Origin: Roseibium sediminicola
GTDB lineage: Bacteria > Pseudomonadota > Alphaproteobacteria > Rhizobiales > Stappiaceae
NCBI RefSeq assembly: GCF_023156505.1
Contig: NZ_JALNMJ010000002.1
Span: 454,392-518,391 of the forward strand
Direction: 5' to 3'
DNA length: 64,000 nt
Shown piece by piece: positions 1-9,103 of this stretch. The translations under genes were made by a program, and so were the position numbers. Position 1 is the first letter of the stretch. The number at the start of each line of letters is the position of its first letter. Under the pieces are notes generated by a model. That model was not told where the DNA came from. It ran no database searches and saw nothing but the letters and a program-made list of their open reading frames with translations.

Positions 1-488
1 CGGATCCATCTCTGATAGGGATTGGCGTCGTCATCGCAGTCCTCGGCGGCAAGGCGCGCTCCGATTTCAGCGTAGCCAATCACACAAGGCGCGAGGGCCG
101 CTTGCAGGTCCAGGAGATCGCCAGCCATGCCCGCATCCAGGACGAAGCGCGTATAGGCCATGGTCGGCGTGTCCTCCGGCGCGTTTTCAATGGCCGTCCG
201 GTCCATGCCCCAGCTGCCGCACAGCTCAAGATGCAGATCCAGCTCAACATCGAGAATCGCCTTCACGCCTTCCAGCGACTGGCGCATGTCTGCGACACTG
301 TGGCTCTTGTAGACACCGAGCGCATAGGCCCGGGCGAACTGGATCAGGAACAGGTAGTCCTGGACCAGGTAATGCTTGAAACAGGCCAGCGGCAGCGTAC
401 CCGCCCCGAGCTGTTCGACAAAGCTGTGACGAGTGTAGTCGGCCCATTGCGGGGCCGCGTCGGCCTTCAGCCGGTCGAACAAGGTCAT
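1..488 (-). CDS. tenA: TenA family aminopyrimidine aminohydrolase (thiaminase II), 3' end cut by window edge
   Basis: TenA-fold enzymes hydrolyse aminomethylpyrimidines in thiamine salvage, or thiamine itself, in the cytoplasm. The frame opens at ATG 488 and stays open to the window edge, giving 162 residues of a family usually near 220. The sequence is all-helical, with the aromatic/acidic run FKHYLVQDYLFL at about 37-48 and the catalytic cysteine motif APCVIGYAEIG, Cys134, which matches the active-site Cys of TenA. It begins 40 bp after the sufA stop on the same strand, so it may be read as the tail of the suf operon. Thiaminase II versus aminopyrimidine hydrolase cannot be settled from the sequence. 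Confidence 0.88.
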   Translation of the reverse strand, partial: MTLFDRLKADAAPQWADYTRHSFVEQLGAGTLPLACFKHYLVQDYLFLIQFARAYALGVYKSHSVADMRQSLEGVKAILDVELDLHLELCGSWGMDRTAIENAPEDTPTMAYTRFVLDAGMAGDLLDLQAALAPCVIGYAEIGARLAAEDCDDDANPYQRWI

Positions 489-528
489 GAAACGCTCTTT
501 TTAGAAAGAAGGCTGGAAGCGGCGCCTG

Positions 529-906
529 TCAGCGCGCGAGGGAATTCAGATCAGCGGCCTGAAGCGAAACGGATTCACCACAGCCACAGGCAGACACTTC
601 GTTAGGATTCTTGAACACGAAACCGGAGCGGAACTTGGTGACTTCGAAATCCATTTCCGTGCCGAGTAGAAAAAGCACCGCCGACGGATCGACAAAGAGC
701 TTGGCGCCCTTGTCCTCGATCACGTCGTCGCCTGACTTGGCTTCCTCGACGAGGTCCATGGTGTATTCCATGCCCGCGCAGCCGCCCTTCTTGATGCCCA
801 CGCGCAGCCCGACAGCGTTCTTGTCGGAGTTCTCGACAAGTTCCTTCACGCGGTCTGCGGCGGCATCGGTCAGGGTCATGACCTGAAATTTTGCGGCGGA
901 AGCCAT
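529..906 (-). CDS. sufA: SufA/HesB A-type iron-sulfur carrier
   Basis: A-type carrier that receives Fe-S clusters from the SufBCD scaffold and passes them to apo-proteins. It has 125 residues, usual for the family. The three conserved cysteine positions are visible: Cys43 in KKGGCAGMEY and Cys107/Cys109 in SACGCGESV near the C-terminus. It is the last suf gene, 71 bp after sufT, with tenA following at 40 bp. Position in the cluster favours the name sufA over erpA, although the sequence alone does not separate the two. Confidence 0.93.
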   Translation of the reverse strand: MASAAKFQVMTLTDAAADRVKELVENSDKNAVGLRVGIKKGGCAGMEYTMDLVEEAKSGDDVIEDKGAKLFVDPSAVLFLLGTEMDFEVTKFRSGFVFKNPNEVSACGCGESVSLQAADLNSLAR

Positions 907-977
907 GCTGTCCTCAATCAGTTCCGGGTATAAAAGCTGATATGGGGTCTCAGCTTATCGGAAAAAAGCCCCTGGCT

Positions 978-1373
978 TCAATACCAGTTGAGCGCGACCT
1001 TGGCTTCATCGGACATCCGGTCCGGCGTCCAGGGCGGATCGAAGACCATGTCGACATTGACAGGGCCGACACCGGCCACGGAGGCAACCGCGTTTTCCAC
1101 CCAGCCCGGCATTTCACCGGCCACAGGGCAGCCGGGCGCGGTCAGGGTCATGTCGATATTGATCGACCGGTCATCCTCGATGTCGACCTTGTAGATCAGG
1201 CCGAGCTCATAGATATCGCAGGGGATTTCCGGGTCGTAGACCGTCTTCAGCGCCCCGACAATGTCGGTGGTCAGCCGGTCCAGTTCATCCGCCGGAATGG
1301 CGCTCTTGGCGGAGACTTCCGCCTGAAGCTCCTCGCCGCCGGCGCCGGTGTCAATCGTGGTAGCGTTTTCCAT
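978..1373 (-). CDS. sufT: SufT-type MIP18/DUF59 iron-sulfur assembly protein
   Basis: A DUF59/MIP18-family protein of 131 residues. Members in suf operons (SufT) act in maturation of Fe-S proteins. About 38 N-terminal residues are low in conserved features. The core DPEIPCDIYELGLIYKVD at about 68-85 and the loop TAPGCPVAGEMPG, with its conserved Cys, are the family hallmarks. It starts 11 bp after the sufS stop, so the two are almost certainly cotranscribed. The family assignment is firm; the exact step in assembly is inferred from homologues. Confidence 0.9.
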   Translation of the reverse strand: MENATTIDTGAGGEELQAEVSAKSAIPADELDRLTTDIVGALKTVYDPEIPCDIYELGLIYKVDIEDDRSINIDMTLTAPGCPVAGEMPGWVENAVASVAGVGPVNVDMVFDPPWTPDRMSDEAKVALNWY

Positions 1374-1384
1374 AGGGTCCGTCC

Positions 1385-2641
1385 TTACCCGAAAAAGCTC
1401 TGTGCTTTCAACAGGGCTTCATAAAGAGCGTCCACCTCCGAACGCGTGTTGTAAAGCCCGAAACTTGCCCGACATGTAGAGGTCACGCCGTATCTTGCCA
1501 AGAGCGGCTGGGCACAATGCGTGCCTGCTCTGACCGCAACCCCCGCCCGGTCGATGATCGTCGCAACGTCATGGGCGTGCGCGCCTTCCAGTTCGAAGGA
1601 AACGATCGCCCCCTTGCCCGGCGCGTCGCCGAAGATGCGCAGCGAATTGATTTCGCGCAGCTTCTGATGGGCATAGTCCTTCAGCTCCGCCTCGTGGCGG
1701 GCAATGTTGTCCCTGCCGAGAGCATCCATGTAGTCAAGCGCCGCGCCAAGCCCGATAGCCTGCACGATCGGCGGTGTGCCCGCCTCGAAGCGATGCGGCG
1801 GATCATTGTAAGTGACGATATCCTCGGTGACATCGAGGATCATCTCGCCGCCGCCGTTGAACGGACGCAGCGCCTTCAGCCGCTCAGGCTTGCCCCAGAG
1901 CACGCCGATGCCCGACGGGCCATAGACCTTGTGGCCGGTGAAAACGTAATAGTCGCAATCGAGATCCTGGACATCCACCGGCAAATGGACTGCCGCCTGG
2001 CTGCCGTCGACCAACACCGGAATGCCGCGTTCATGGGCAATCCGGCAGACCTCCTTGATCGGCACGACCGTGCCGAGAACGTTGGACATATGTGTGATCG
2101 CGACCAGTCTGGTCTTGTCGGACAGCGCGTCGGCGAAGGCATCAAGATCGAAAGACCCGTCCTCGCGCACATAGACCCATTTCAGCGCGGCGCCGTGGCG
2201 CTCGCGGTGAAAGTGCCAGGGCACAATGTTGGAATGGTGCTCCATGATGGACAGAACGATCTCGCCGCCATCGGCGAAATAGTCGGGACCCAGGCCATAG
2301 GAGACCAGGTTGATCGCTTCCGTCGTCGATTTCGTGAAGACCACGTCATCGACCGACTTTGCGTTCAAGAAACGGCGCACCTTTTCGCGCGCGGCTTCAT
2401 AATTGTCCGTCGCCGTGTTGGAGAGGAAATGCAGACCGCGATGCACGTTGGCATATTCTTCCGAATAGGCCTTGGTCACCGCGTCGATCACCGCCTGCGG
2501 TTTTTGCGCGGAGGCGCCATTGTCCAGATAGACCAGAGGCTTGCCGTAGACTTCCCGCGCCAGGATCGGAAAATCCTTGCGCACGGCCTCAACATCGTAA
2601 CCGGCTGTGCCGGTGGACTGTTCAGCGGTGGCGACCGTCAT
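1385..2641 (-). CDS. sufS: SufS cysteine desulfurase (class II)
   Basis: PLP enzyme that removes sulfur from cysteine as an enzyme-bound persulfide and feeds SufBCD. It has 418 residues from ATG 2641, chosen because GAGGAG lies 9-10 bases upstream; a longer frame would overlap sufD and lacks family similarity. Visible motifs are the PLP lysine in FTGHKVYGPSG, the region EFHHSNIVPW-like IMEHHSNIVPW, and the catalytic Cys in VRAGTHCAQP, a class II (SufS-type) active site. The window has a second, class I desulfurase at 6413-7582, so this operon carries both types. Confidence 0.96.
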   Translation of the reverse strand: MTVATAEQSTGTAGYDVEAVRKDFPILAREVYGKPLVYLDNGASAQKPQAVIDAVTKAYSEEYANVHRGLHFLSNTATDNYEAAREKVRRFLNAKSVDDVVFTKSTTEAINLVSYGLGPDYFADGGEIVLSIMEHHSNIVPWHFHRERHGAALKWVYVREDGSFDLDAFADALSDKTRLVAITHMSNVLGTVVPIKEVCRIAHERGIPVLVDGSQAAVHLPVDVQDLDCDYYVFTGHKVYGPSGIGVLWGKPERLKALRPFNGGGEMILDVTEDIVTYNDPPHRFEAGTPPIVQAIGLGAALDYMDALGRDNIARHEAELKDYAHQKLREINSLRIFGDAPGKGAIVSFELEGAHAHDVATIIDRAGVAVRAGTHCAQPLLARYGVTSTCRASFGLYNTRSEVDALYEALLKAQSFFG

Positions 2642-2678
2642 GCGGCGCACTCCTCGTTTTAACGTCGTTCCGGGTGAC

Positions 2679-3998
2679 TTAATGGCCGGCAAGCCAGTCG
2701 CGCACACGCGCTTCCAGGCCTTCGGTCACGTCATCCTCGCCATATTCCTCGATCGCTTCGGACAGGAAGGCCAGAACCAGCAGGGTCTTGGCTTCGTCTT
2801 CCGGAATGCCGCGGGCGCGCAGATAGAACAAGAGGTCCTCGTCGATCTGACCGCTGGTGGCACCATGGGCACACAGAACGTCGTCGGCGAAGATTTCCAG
2901 TTCCGGCTTGTTCGCCATCTCCGCGTCTTCGGACAGAAGCAGCGCCTGGGTCATCATCTCGCCGTCGGTCTTCTGGGCATGCGGCGCGACATTGATGCGG
3001 CCCTGATAGACCCCACGGGCACGGCCGTCGAGCACGGTCTTGAAGAATTCCCGGCTGTTGCAATGGGGCACGGCGTGATCGACGATCAACGTCTGGTCGG
3101 CCAGAGCCTCGCCGCCCGCCATGGTCACGCCATAGATCTTGGCTTCGGAATTTTCACCGGTGAAGTTGACGAATTGCTGGTTACGGGTGAACCGCGGACC
3201 GGCAATGAAGCCAAGCGACTTGAATTCGGTCTCGGCGCCAAGCGTGGCAATGGTGGTGAACAGACGCGGCGCGTCAGCAGCGCCGATCACCAACCGGGTC
3301 GTGGCCAGCGCGGCCTTGTCGCCCAGTTCACAGTCGAGAACCGTGTTGAGTTCGCCCTCGCCGGTGTCGCCGGCAAAAGTTTCCAGCAGACGCAGCTTCG
3401 CGCCTTCGCCGAGCGTGATCTTGTTCCTGGTCACCTGAGCGCCGGTCGAGGTTGCTACCTGGACAAGCTCGACAGGCTTGGACACTTCAGCGCCTGCCTT
3501 GACCGTGATCACAACACCGCCCTGGACGAATGCCGTGTTCAGAGCGACCACGCCGTCACTCAGGCCGGTCTTCGGCGATGCCAGCAGCTGGGCGCCACCC
3601 TCGCCTGCCAACGCATCGTTCAACGCCGTCAGCGTGACACCTTCAGAGGCGAGCGCATCCGTGTTGGAGAGGTCTGCCAGGAACGTTCCGTTGGCGACGA
3701 CGATCCGGAACCGGTCGAGGTCGCCATAGCTGTCCTGGCCTTCCAGAAGCGCTTTCGCCGTGGCAGCGTCAGCCGCGGCCGCCAGCGGTGCGGCGGATTT
3801 CAGGAAGGCGCGCAGGTCGGAATATTTGTATTCCTCAACGCGCCGGTGCGGCAGGCCGCGGTCGCGGATCTGACCGAGCGCGGCTTCACGCAGGGCGGCG
3901 ACCGCGACGGAGCCGGCCAGAGCGCCCTTGGCGCTGTCGAACCGGTCCAGCAGGTCGCTTTCCGCCTGGGTATGTTTGATGGGTACGCTTGCGTTCAT
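2679..3998 (-). CDS. sufD: SufD, SufBC2D complex subunit
   Basis: Subunit of the SufBC2D Fe-S scaffold in the cytoplasm. It has 439 residues. ATG 3998 is preferred to the upstream TTG because GAGGGAG lies 8 bases before it; this Shine-Dalgarno sequence sits just inside the stop of sufC, suggesting translational coupling. The C-terminal half carries the SufB/SufD beta-helix signature (VDHAVPHCNSREFFKTVLDG and the run CAHGATSGQIDEDLLFYLRA). Compared with SufB it lacks the scaffold cysteines, as expected for SufD. Confidence 0.94.
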   Translation of the reverse strand: MNASVPIKHTQAESDLLDRFDSAKGALAGSVAVAALREAALGQIRDRGLPHRRVEEYKYSDLRAFLKSAAPLAAAADAATAKALLEGQDSYGDLDRFRIVVANGTFLADLSNTDALASEGVTLTALNDALAGEGGAQLLASPKTGLSDGVVALNTAFVQGGVVITVKAGAEVSKPVELVQVATSTGAQVTRNKITLGEGAKLRLLETFAGDTGEGELNTVLDCELGDKAALATTRLVIGAADAPRLFTTIATLGAETEFKSLGFIAGPRFTRNQQFVNFTGENSEAKIYGVTMAGGEALADQTLIVDHAVPHCNSREFFKTVLDGRARGVYQGRINVAPHAQKTDGEMMTQALLLSEDAEMANKPELEIFADDVLCAHGATSGQIDEDLLFYLRARGIPEDEAKTLLVLAFLSEAIEEYGEDDVTEGLEARVRDWLAGH

Positions 3999-4012
3999 GT
4001 CGCGGTGCTCCC

Positions 4013-4768
4013 TCAAGCGGCCGTGTCGATGTAGTCGGCGTAGCCGTTCTTTTCCAGCTCCAGCGCCAGGTCCTTGTCGCCGGTCTTGACGATGCGGCCC
4101 TTGGAGAGAACATGGACGACATCCGGCACGATGTGGTCGAGCAGGCGCTGGTAGTGGGTGATCACCACCATGGCCCGGTCCGGACCGCGCAGCTTGTTGA
4201 CGCCTTCGGAGACGATGCGCAGCGCATCGATGTCGAGGCCGGAATCGGTCTCGTCGAGCACGCAGAGCTTCGGCTCGAGCAGCGACATCTGCAGGATTTC
4301 CGCGCGTTTCTTCTCGCCGCCGGAGAAACCGACATTGAGCGGACGCTTGAGCATGTCCATGGAAACGTTCAGGTGGCTGGCGGCTTCCTTGACGCGCTTC
4401 ATGAAGTCCGGAATGGACAGCGTGTCCTCGCCGCGCGCCTTGCGCTGCGCGTTCATCGCCGTCTTCAGGAATTCCATGGTGGCGACACCCGGGATCTCGA
4501 TCGGGTACTGGAAGGCCAGGAACATGCCGGCGGCGGCACGCTCGTCCGGTTCCATCTCCAGCATGTTCTCGCCGTTGAAGAGCACCTCGCCCTCGGTGAC
4601 TTCATAGTCGTCCTTGCCCGCCAGAATGTAGGACAGGGTCGACTTTCCGGAGCCGTTCGGTCCCATGATCGCGTGCACTTCGCCGGCATTGACGGTCAGG
4701 TTGACGCCGCGCAGGATCTCGGTTTCGTCTTCCGCGATGCGGGCATGCAGGTTCTTGATCTCAAGCAT
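4013..4768 (-). CDS. sufC: SufC, Fe-S assembly ATPase
   Basis: ABC-type ATPase that drives conformational change of SufBC2D during cluster assembly; it is cytoplasmic, not a transporter. It has 251 residues from ATG 4768, with CGAGGA upstream. Motifs in order: Walker A GPNGSGKST (about 34-42), Q-loop FQYP, signature FSGGEKKRAEI, Walker B LCVLDETDSGLDID and the switch His in VITHYQRLL. The substitution of GGEKKR within the signature is typical of SufC. It lies between sufB (66 bp upstream) and sufD (overlapping Shine-Dalgarno). Confidence 0.97.
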   Translation of the reverse strand: MLEIKNLHARIAEDETEILRGVNLTVNAGEVHAIMGPNGSGKSTLSYILAGKDDYEVTEGEVLFNGENMLEMEPDERAAAGMFLAFQYPIEIPGVATMEFLKTAMNAQRKARGEDTLSIPDFMKRVKEAASHLNVSMDMLKRPLNVGFSGGEKKRAEILQMSLLEPKLCVLDETDSGLDIDALRIVSEGVNKLRGPDRAMVVITHYQRLLDHIVPDVVHVLSKGRIVKTGDKDLALELEKNGYADYIDTAA

Positions 4769-4834
4769 TGAGACATTTCCTCGTAATTCGGCGGGCTTCG
4801 CAGCCCAAATCAAATTCAAACTGTTGGCGGGCCG

Positions 4835-6307
4835 TCAGCCCACGGATCCTTCCAGGCTGATCGAGATCAGCTTCTGGGCCTCGACGGCGAATTCCATCGG
4901 CAGCTGCTGGATGACGTCCTTGACAAAGCCGTTGACGATCAGCGCCACGGCTTCCTCCTCAGACAGGCCGCGCTGCAGGCAGTAGAACATCTGGTCGTCC
5001 GAGATCTTCGAGGTGGTTGCCTCGTGTTCGAACTGGGCCGAGGCGTTCTTGCTCTCGATATAGGGCACCGTATGCGCGCCGCACTCCTGGCCGATCAGCA
5101 GCGAGTCGCACTGGGTGAAGTTGCGCGCATTCGACGCCTTGCGGTGGGCGGAGATCAGGCCACGATAAGTGTTTTCCGACTTGCCTGCCGAAATGCCCTT
5201 GGAGATCACCCGGCTGGACGTGTTCTTGCCCAGATGGATCATCTTGGTACCGCTGTCGATCTGCTGGTGGCCGTTGGAAACGGCGATCGAATAGAACTCA
5301 CCGCGGGAATTGTCGCCACGCAGGATGCAGGACGGGTATTTCCAGGTGATCGCGGAACCGGTCTCGACCTGGGTCCAGGAAATCTTGGAATTCTTGCCGC
5401 GGCAGTCGCCCCGCTTGGTGACGAAGTTGTAGATGCCGCCCTTGCCGTCCTTGTCGCCCGGGAACCAGTTCTGGACGGTGGAATACTTGATCTCGGCATC
5501 GTCCAGCGCGATCAGCTCGACCACAGCCGCATGGAGCTGGTTCTCGTCGCGCTGCGGCGCCGTGCAGCCTTCCAGATAGGAAACGTAGGAGCCCTTGTCA
5601 GCGATGATCAGCGTGCGTTCGAACTGGCCGGTGTTCTGCTCGTTGATGCGGAAATAGGTCGACAGTTCCATCGGGCAACGCACGCCTTCCGGAATGTAGA
5701 CGAAGGACCCGTCGGAGAAGACTGCCGAATTGAGCGTGGCATAGTAATTGTCGGTTACCGGAACGACCGTGCCGAGAAATTTCTTCACCAGGTCCGGATA
5801 TTCGCGCAGCGCCTCGGAAATGGAGCAGAAGATGACACCGGCCTTTTTCAGCTCTTCCTTGAAAGTGGTGACCACGGAAACGGAATCGAAGACGGCATCG
5901 ACAGCAACCCGGTTCTTTGGTTCGACACCGGCCAGGATCTCCTGCTCAGCCAGCGGAATGCCGAGTTTCGCATAGGTTGCCAGCAGCTCCGGATCGACCT
6001 CATCGAGGCTCTTCGGGCCTTCGACGGATTTCGGCGAAGCCCAGTAATAGAGGTCGTCAAAATCGATCTTCGGGTAGGAGACACGCGCCCAGCTCGGCTC
6101 TTCCATCTGCTGGAAGCGACGCAGGGCGTCGAGGCGCCACTCGGTCATCCATTCCGGCTCGTTCTTCTTGGCCGACAGAAACCGCACCGTCTCCTCGGAA
6201 AGGCCCTTGGCACCTTTCTCGGATTCGATGTCCGTCACAAAGCCGTATTTATACTGGTCGACATCGATGGCTTTCACCGTATCGATGGTTTCCTGTACAG
6301 CTGGCAT
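4835..6307 (-). CDS. sufB: SufB, Fe-S scaffold subunit
   Basis: Main scaffold of the SufBC2D complex on which Fe-S clusters are built. It has 490 residues, usual for alphaproteobacterial SufB. Recognisable stretches are [37 protein letters not shown] with its conserved Cys, and near the C-terminus [17 protein letters not shown] followed by [13 protein letters not shown], the part that contacts SufC and SufD. The stop lies 66 bp before sufC; the start is 105 bp after the stop of the iscS-like gene. Confidence 0.97.
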   Translation of the reverse strand: MPAVQETIDTVKAIDVDQYKYGFVTDIESEKGAKGLSEETVRFLSAKKNEPEWMTEWRLDALRRFQQMEEPSWARVSYPKIDFDDLYYWASPKSVEGPKSLDEVDPELLATYAKLGIPLAEQEILAGVEPKNRVAVDAVFDSVSVVTTFKEELKKAGVIFCSISEALREYPDLVKKFLGTVVPVTDNYYATLNSAVFSDGSFVYIPEGVRCPMELSTYFRINEQNTGQFERTLIIADKGSYVSYLEGCTAPQRDENQLHAAVVELIALDDAEIKYSTVQNWFPGDKDGKGGIYNFVTKRGDCRGKNSKISWTQVETGSAITWKYPSCILRGDNSRGEFYSIAVSNGHQQIDSGTKMIHLGKNTSSRVISKGISAGKSENTYRGLISAHRKASNARNFTQCDSLLIGQECGAHTVPYIESKNASAQFEHEATTSKISDDQMFYCLQRGLSEEEAVALIVNGFVKDVIQQLPMEFAVEAQKLISISLEGSVG

Positions 6308-6412
6308 ACCTTGCCTCCATTCAGCGGACCCTGTGCCCGCACTTCCTGTTCTTCTGCAGGGAGGATCCCCTCCTGCGTGTTTCTGGCGGACGCGCCGCCG
6401 AATTCCAAAAGG

Positions 6413-7582
6413 TCAAGCGGCCCGGTGGCGCGCTTCCGGATTGAGCCGGTCGACGATTTTTGGCCAAAGTTCCAAGAACCGCTCGATATCCTCTTTAGCC
6501 GTGTTCCAGCCCATGCTCACGCGCAGCGCGCACCGGGCGAGCGCTTCATCAACGCCCATGGCAGTCAGGACATGCGAGACGGACACCTTGCCGGACGAAC
6601 AGGCCGATCCCGATGACACAGATACGCGTTCCAGGTCAAAAGCGATCAGCGCGGTTTCCGCGGGGATGCCGGGAACGGCAAAGCAGCTGGTATTGGCCAG
6701 ACGGTCGGCGCCTTCGCCGTATATGACGGTCGCTGGGCAGAGGGCACGCAATCCGGCCTCAAGCCTGGCTTTCATCTCCGTGAGATGGCGCGTATCGCCG
6801 GCCTCTTCAAGTGCTTCCTCGGCCGCAACGCCGAAGCCGGCAATCGCCGCCACGTTTTCCGTTCCGCCCCGGCGCCAGTTTTCCTGGCCTCCGCCAATCA
6901 TCAGCGGCGACGGAACCCGGGCCGTGGAGCGGACGACAACGGCGCCGATGCCTTGCGGACCGCCGAACTTATGCGCCGACAGGGTCAGCACGTCCGCCTG
7001 CCAGGTAACCGGGTCGATCGGCATCCGTCCGGCCGCCTGAACGGCATCGACATGAAAGAAATGGCCGTTTCTGGCGGCAATCTCGCCAATCTCCGCCAGG
7101 GGCTGGATCACACCGGTTTCATTGTTGGCAGCCATGACCGAAATCAGGCTCGGCTCCGCATCCTTGACTGTTTCTTCGAGGGTGCTGAGATCAACTCTTC
7201 CATTGTCATCGACCGGGATCACCACCTGATCGGCAACAGCGAAACGCCCGCCGATCATAACACTGGGATGTTCCACAGCGCTGCGGAACAATTTGTCGAG
7301 ATAAACCGGCGCACCCTGGTCCTGCCAGGCTGGCGACAAGGCGGTCATGTTGGCTTCCGTACCGCCGGAGACAAAGGTCACTGCTCGCGTTCTGGCCTGG
7401 CAGAGCCGGGCGACCTGCTCACGCGCTGCCTCGATCCGCCCGCGGGCCTTGCGGCCGTGACCATGCACGGAAGAGGCATTGCCTGCATCGCCCAGGACCT
7501 CGATCATCATCTCGCGCACCGCCGGGCGCAGGGGCGCACCGGCGTTGTGATCGAGATAAATCGGGTCGGACTGTCGCGGCAT
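6413..7582 (-). CDS. iscS: Class I cysteine desulfurase (IscS/NifS-like), first gene of suf operon
   Basis: PLP-dependent cysteine desulfurase of 389 residues. Motifs are the N-terminal YLDHNAGAPLRP, the substrate loop VHGHGRKARG, the PLP lysine in LSAHKFGGPQG, and the mobile catalytic loop VSSGSACSSG, which marks class I (NifS/IscS). It is first in the suf operon, as in many alphaproteobacteria, where an iscR regulator often precedes it; none is present here. Sequence can be called NifS-like equally well, and partner choice between SufB, thiamine or tRNA sulfuration cannot be told. Confidence 0.93.
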   Translation of the reverse strand: MPRQSDPIYLDHNAGAPLRPAVREMMIEVLGDAGNASSVHGHGRKARGRIEAAREQVARLCQARTRAVTFVSGGTEANMTALSPAWQDQGAPVYLDKLFRSAVEHPSVMIGGRFAVADQVVIPVDDNGRVDLSTLEETVKDAEPSLISVMAANNETGVIQPLAEIGEIAARNGHFFHVDAVQAAGRMPIDPVTWQADVLTLSAHKFGGPQGIGAVVVRSTARVPSPLMIGGGQENWRRGGTENVAAIAGFGVAAEEALEEAGDTRHLTEMKARLEAGLRALCPATVIYGEGADRLANTSCFAVPGIPAETALIAFDLERVSVSSGSACSSGKVSVSHVLTAMGVDEALARCALRVSMGWNTAKEDIERFLELWPKIVDRLNPEARHRAA

Positions 7583-7739
7583 GACACCTCGAGTGCGTGA
7601 TTCAATTTTACCTTGAGCCGAAATTCCGCTTTTTTGTCAAACACATGTGCGAAAATCCTTGAATTTTTCCGCTGTGATGACGATAACACCCCCCAACCGG
7701 TCGAACCGAGCATCGCCAATTTTGGAAGGTGGTGCGAAC

Positions 7740-7756
7740 TTTCGAATAATTCTAAA
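7740..7756 (-). promoter_or_regulatory. Irr-box-like operator upstream of iscS-suf
   Basis: A 7-3-7 palindrome, TTTCGAA-TAA-TTCTAAA on the plus strand, differs at one base from the TTTAGAA-N3-TTCTAAA form reported for alphaproteobacterial Irr boxes. It lies a few bases downstream of the -10 element at 7761-7766, over the expected transcription start, which fits repression under low iron. That Irr binds here is inference. Confidence 0.6.
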
Positions 7757-7760
7757 CAGG

Positions 7761-7789
7761 GTTCTAGAAACTTGGAGCTTGAGAGTCAA
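7761..7789 (-). promoter_or_regulatory. Sigma70-type promoter of the iscS-suf operon
   Basis: On the minus strand TTGACT (7789-7784) and TAGAAC (7766-7761) are separated by 17 bases. This would start transcription near 7754 and give a leader of about 170 nt before the iscS start at 7582. The -35 match is strong and the -10 match is 4 of 6. No second candidate of equal quality was seen in the leader. Confidence 0.6.
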
Positions 7790-7878
7790 GTTTAGACTTA
7801 CGGGAAACCACGTAGCCAGTCCCCTATTCTCACGTGCCAGGTTCCCTGCGCGACAAAATGACAAGGACTTAGTTCTTC

Positions 7879-8547
7879 ATGCCTGAGGTGATCTTCAACG
7901 GTCCCGCCGGCCGGCTCGAGGGCCGGTTCCATCCCGCAAGAAAACGGAATGCGCCCATCGCCCTGGTTTTGCATCTGCATCCGCAATTCGGCGGCACGAT
8001 GAACAACCAGATCGTCTACCAGATGTACTACATGTTCGCCCGGCGCGGATTTGCGGTGCTCCGGTTCAATTTCCGCGGTGTCGGCCGTTCCCAGGGCACT
8101 TTCGACCATGGCCAGGGCGAACTTTCCGACGCGGCTGCGGCGCTCGACTGGGTGCAGACCGTGCACACCGACGCGCGCGCCTGCTGGATCGCCGGCTTCT
8201 CCTTCGGCGCCTGGATCGGCATGCAGCTTCTGATGCGCCGTCCGGAAGTGGAAGGGTTCATCTCGGTGGCTCCGCCCGCGAACCTGCACGACTTCTCGTT
8301 CCTGGCGCCCTGCCCGTCTTCCGGCCTGATCGTCCACGGCGACAACGACAAGGTCGTACCGCAGAAGGACGTGCAGACCCTGGTCGACAAACTCAAGACC
8401 CAGAAGGGCATCGTGATCGATCACGAAACCATCCCGGGCGCCAACCACTTCTTTGAAAACGATATGGACGACCTGATCGACCGCTGCGGCACCTATGTCG
8501 ATGGCCGGCTCGGACTGACACCCGCCGATTACGTCGATATCGACTGA
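7879..8547 (+). CDS. Alpha/beta hydrolase
   Basis: Cytoplasmic serine hydrolase of 222 residues with no signal peptide. The nucleophile elbow is AGFSFGAWIG (Ser at about residue 113), preceded by FRGVGRSQG. The acid is probably Asp in VHGDNDKVVP and the base His in PGANHFF, so the catalytic triad is complete. It belongs to the short COG2945-like group of alpha/beta hydrolases, whose substrates are mostly unknown. It is divergent from the suf operon and ends in a strong terminator at 8565-8586, so it is probably a single-gene unit. Confidence 0.88.
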   Translation: MPEVIFNGPAGRLEGRFHPARKRNAPIALVLHLHPQFGGTMNNQIVYQMYYMFARRGFAVLRFNFRGVGRSQGTFDHGQGELSDAAAALDWVQTVHTDARACWIAGFSFGAWIGMQLLMRRPEVEGFISVAPPANLHDFSFLAPCPSSGLIVHGDNDKVVPQKDVQTLVDKLKTQKGIVIDHETIPGANHFFENDMDDLIDRCGTYVDGRLGLTPADYVDID

Positions 8548-8564
8548 CCGAAGCCTTTGGAGGA

Positions 8565-8586
8565 GCCCGCCGCACGGCGGGCTTTT
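8565..8586 (+). terminator. Rho-independent terminator after alpha/beta hydrolase
   Basis: An 8 bp GC stem, GCCCGCCG with CGGCGGGC around a 2-base loop, is followed by TTTT. It lies 18 bp after the hydrolase stop. Confidence 0.85.
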
Positions 8587-8605
8587 CGTTTGTGGCCTAC
8601 CTCAC

Positions 8606-9088
8606 ATGACCCAGCCAACAGACGACCTGATCATACGTGTCGCCGATGACGGCGATTTCGATGCTGTGCGGGCTCTATACAGGGACCTGGTGCCCAGCGA
8701 CCTTCCCGCTCCCGAGGCTCTTCAGCGGCAAACATACAAGACCATGCTTGAACATCCGGGCCTCACCATCCTGCTCGCGGTCATAGACCGGCAGGCGGTG
8801 GCGTCCTGCACGCTTGTGGTCACTCCAAACCTCACAAGAGGGTGCGCGTCTTATGCCCTGATCGAGAACGTCGTCACCCAATCGAACTGGCGCGGCCGGG
8901 GTATCGGCCACCAGCTGATGCAGGCGGCGATCGACAGAGCCTTCGGTGACGGCTGTTTCAAGGTCATGCTGCTGTCCGGCTCGGGCAATGCCAGGGCGCA
9001 CCGGTTTTACAAAACTCTCGGCTTTTCGACGACAAAAACAGGCTTTGAATTACGCGCTCCTGGCTACGCGCCAAGGCGCTTGATCTAG
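8606..9088 (+). CDS. GNAT family N-acetyltransferase
   Basis: A 160-residue acetyltransferase of the GNAT fold. The acetyl-CoA loop is QSNWRGRGIGHQLMQ (Q/RxxGxG/A pattern), followed by the C-terminal GNARAHRFYKTLGF, which is common in small-molecule or amino-acid acetyltransferases. The beta-4 segment TRGCASYALIENVVT is also typical. It follows a terminator and faces the DUF2155 gene convergently, so it probably has its own promoter. The substrate cannot be read from the sequence. Confidence 0.87.
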   Translation: MTQPTDDLIIRVADDGDFDAVRALYRDLVPSDLPAPEALQRQTYKTMLEHPGLTILLAVIDRQAVASCTLVVTPNLTRGCASYALIENVVTQSNWRGRGIGHQLMQAAIDRAFGDGCFKVMLLSGSGNARAHRFYKTLGFSTTKTGFELRAPGYAPRRLI

Positions 9089-9103
9089 GCCGGCCGGCTG
9101 AAA

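Noticed and set aside
7613..7886. Short frames on both strands in the suf leader, considered as a relic of iscR
   Set aside because: No helix-turn-helix or cysteine motif of IscR is present in any frame.
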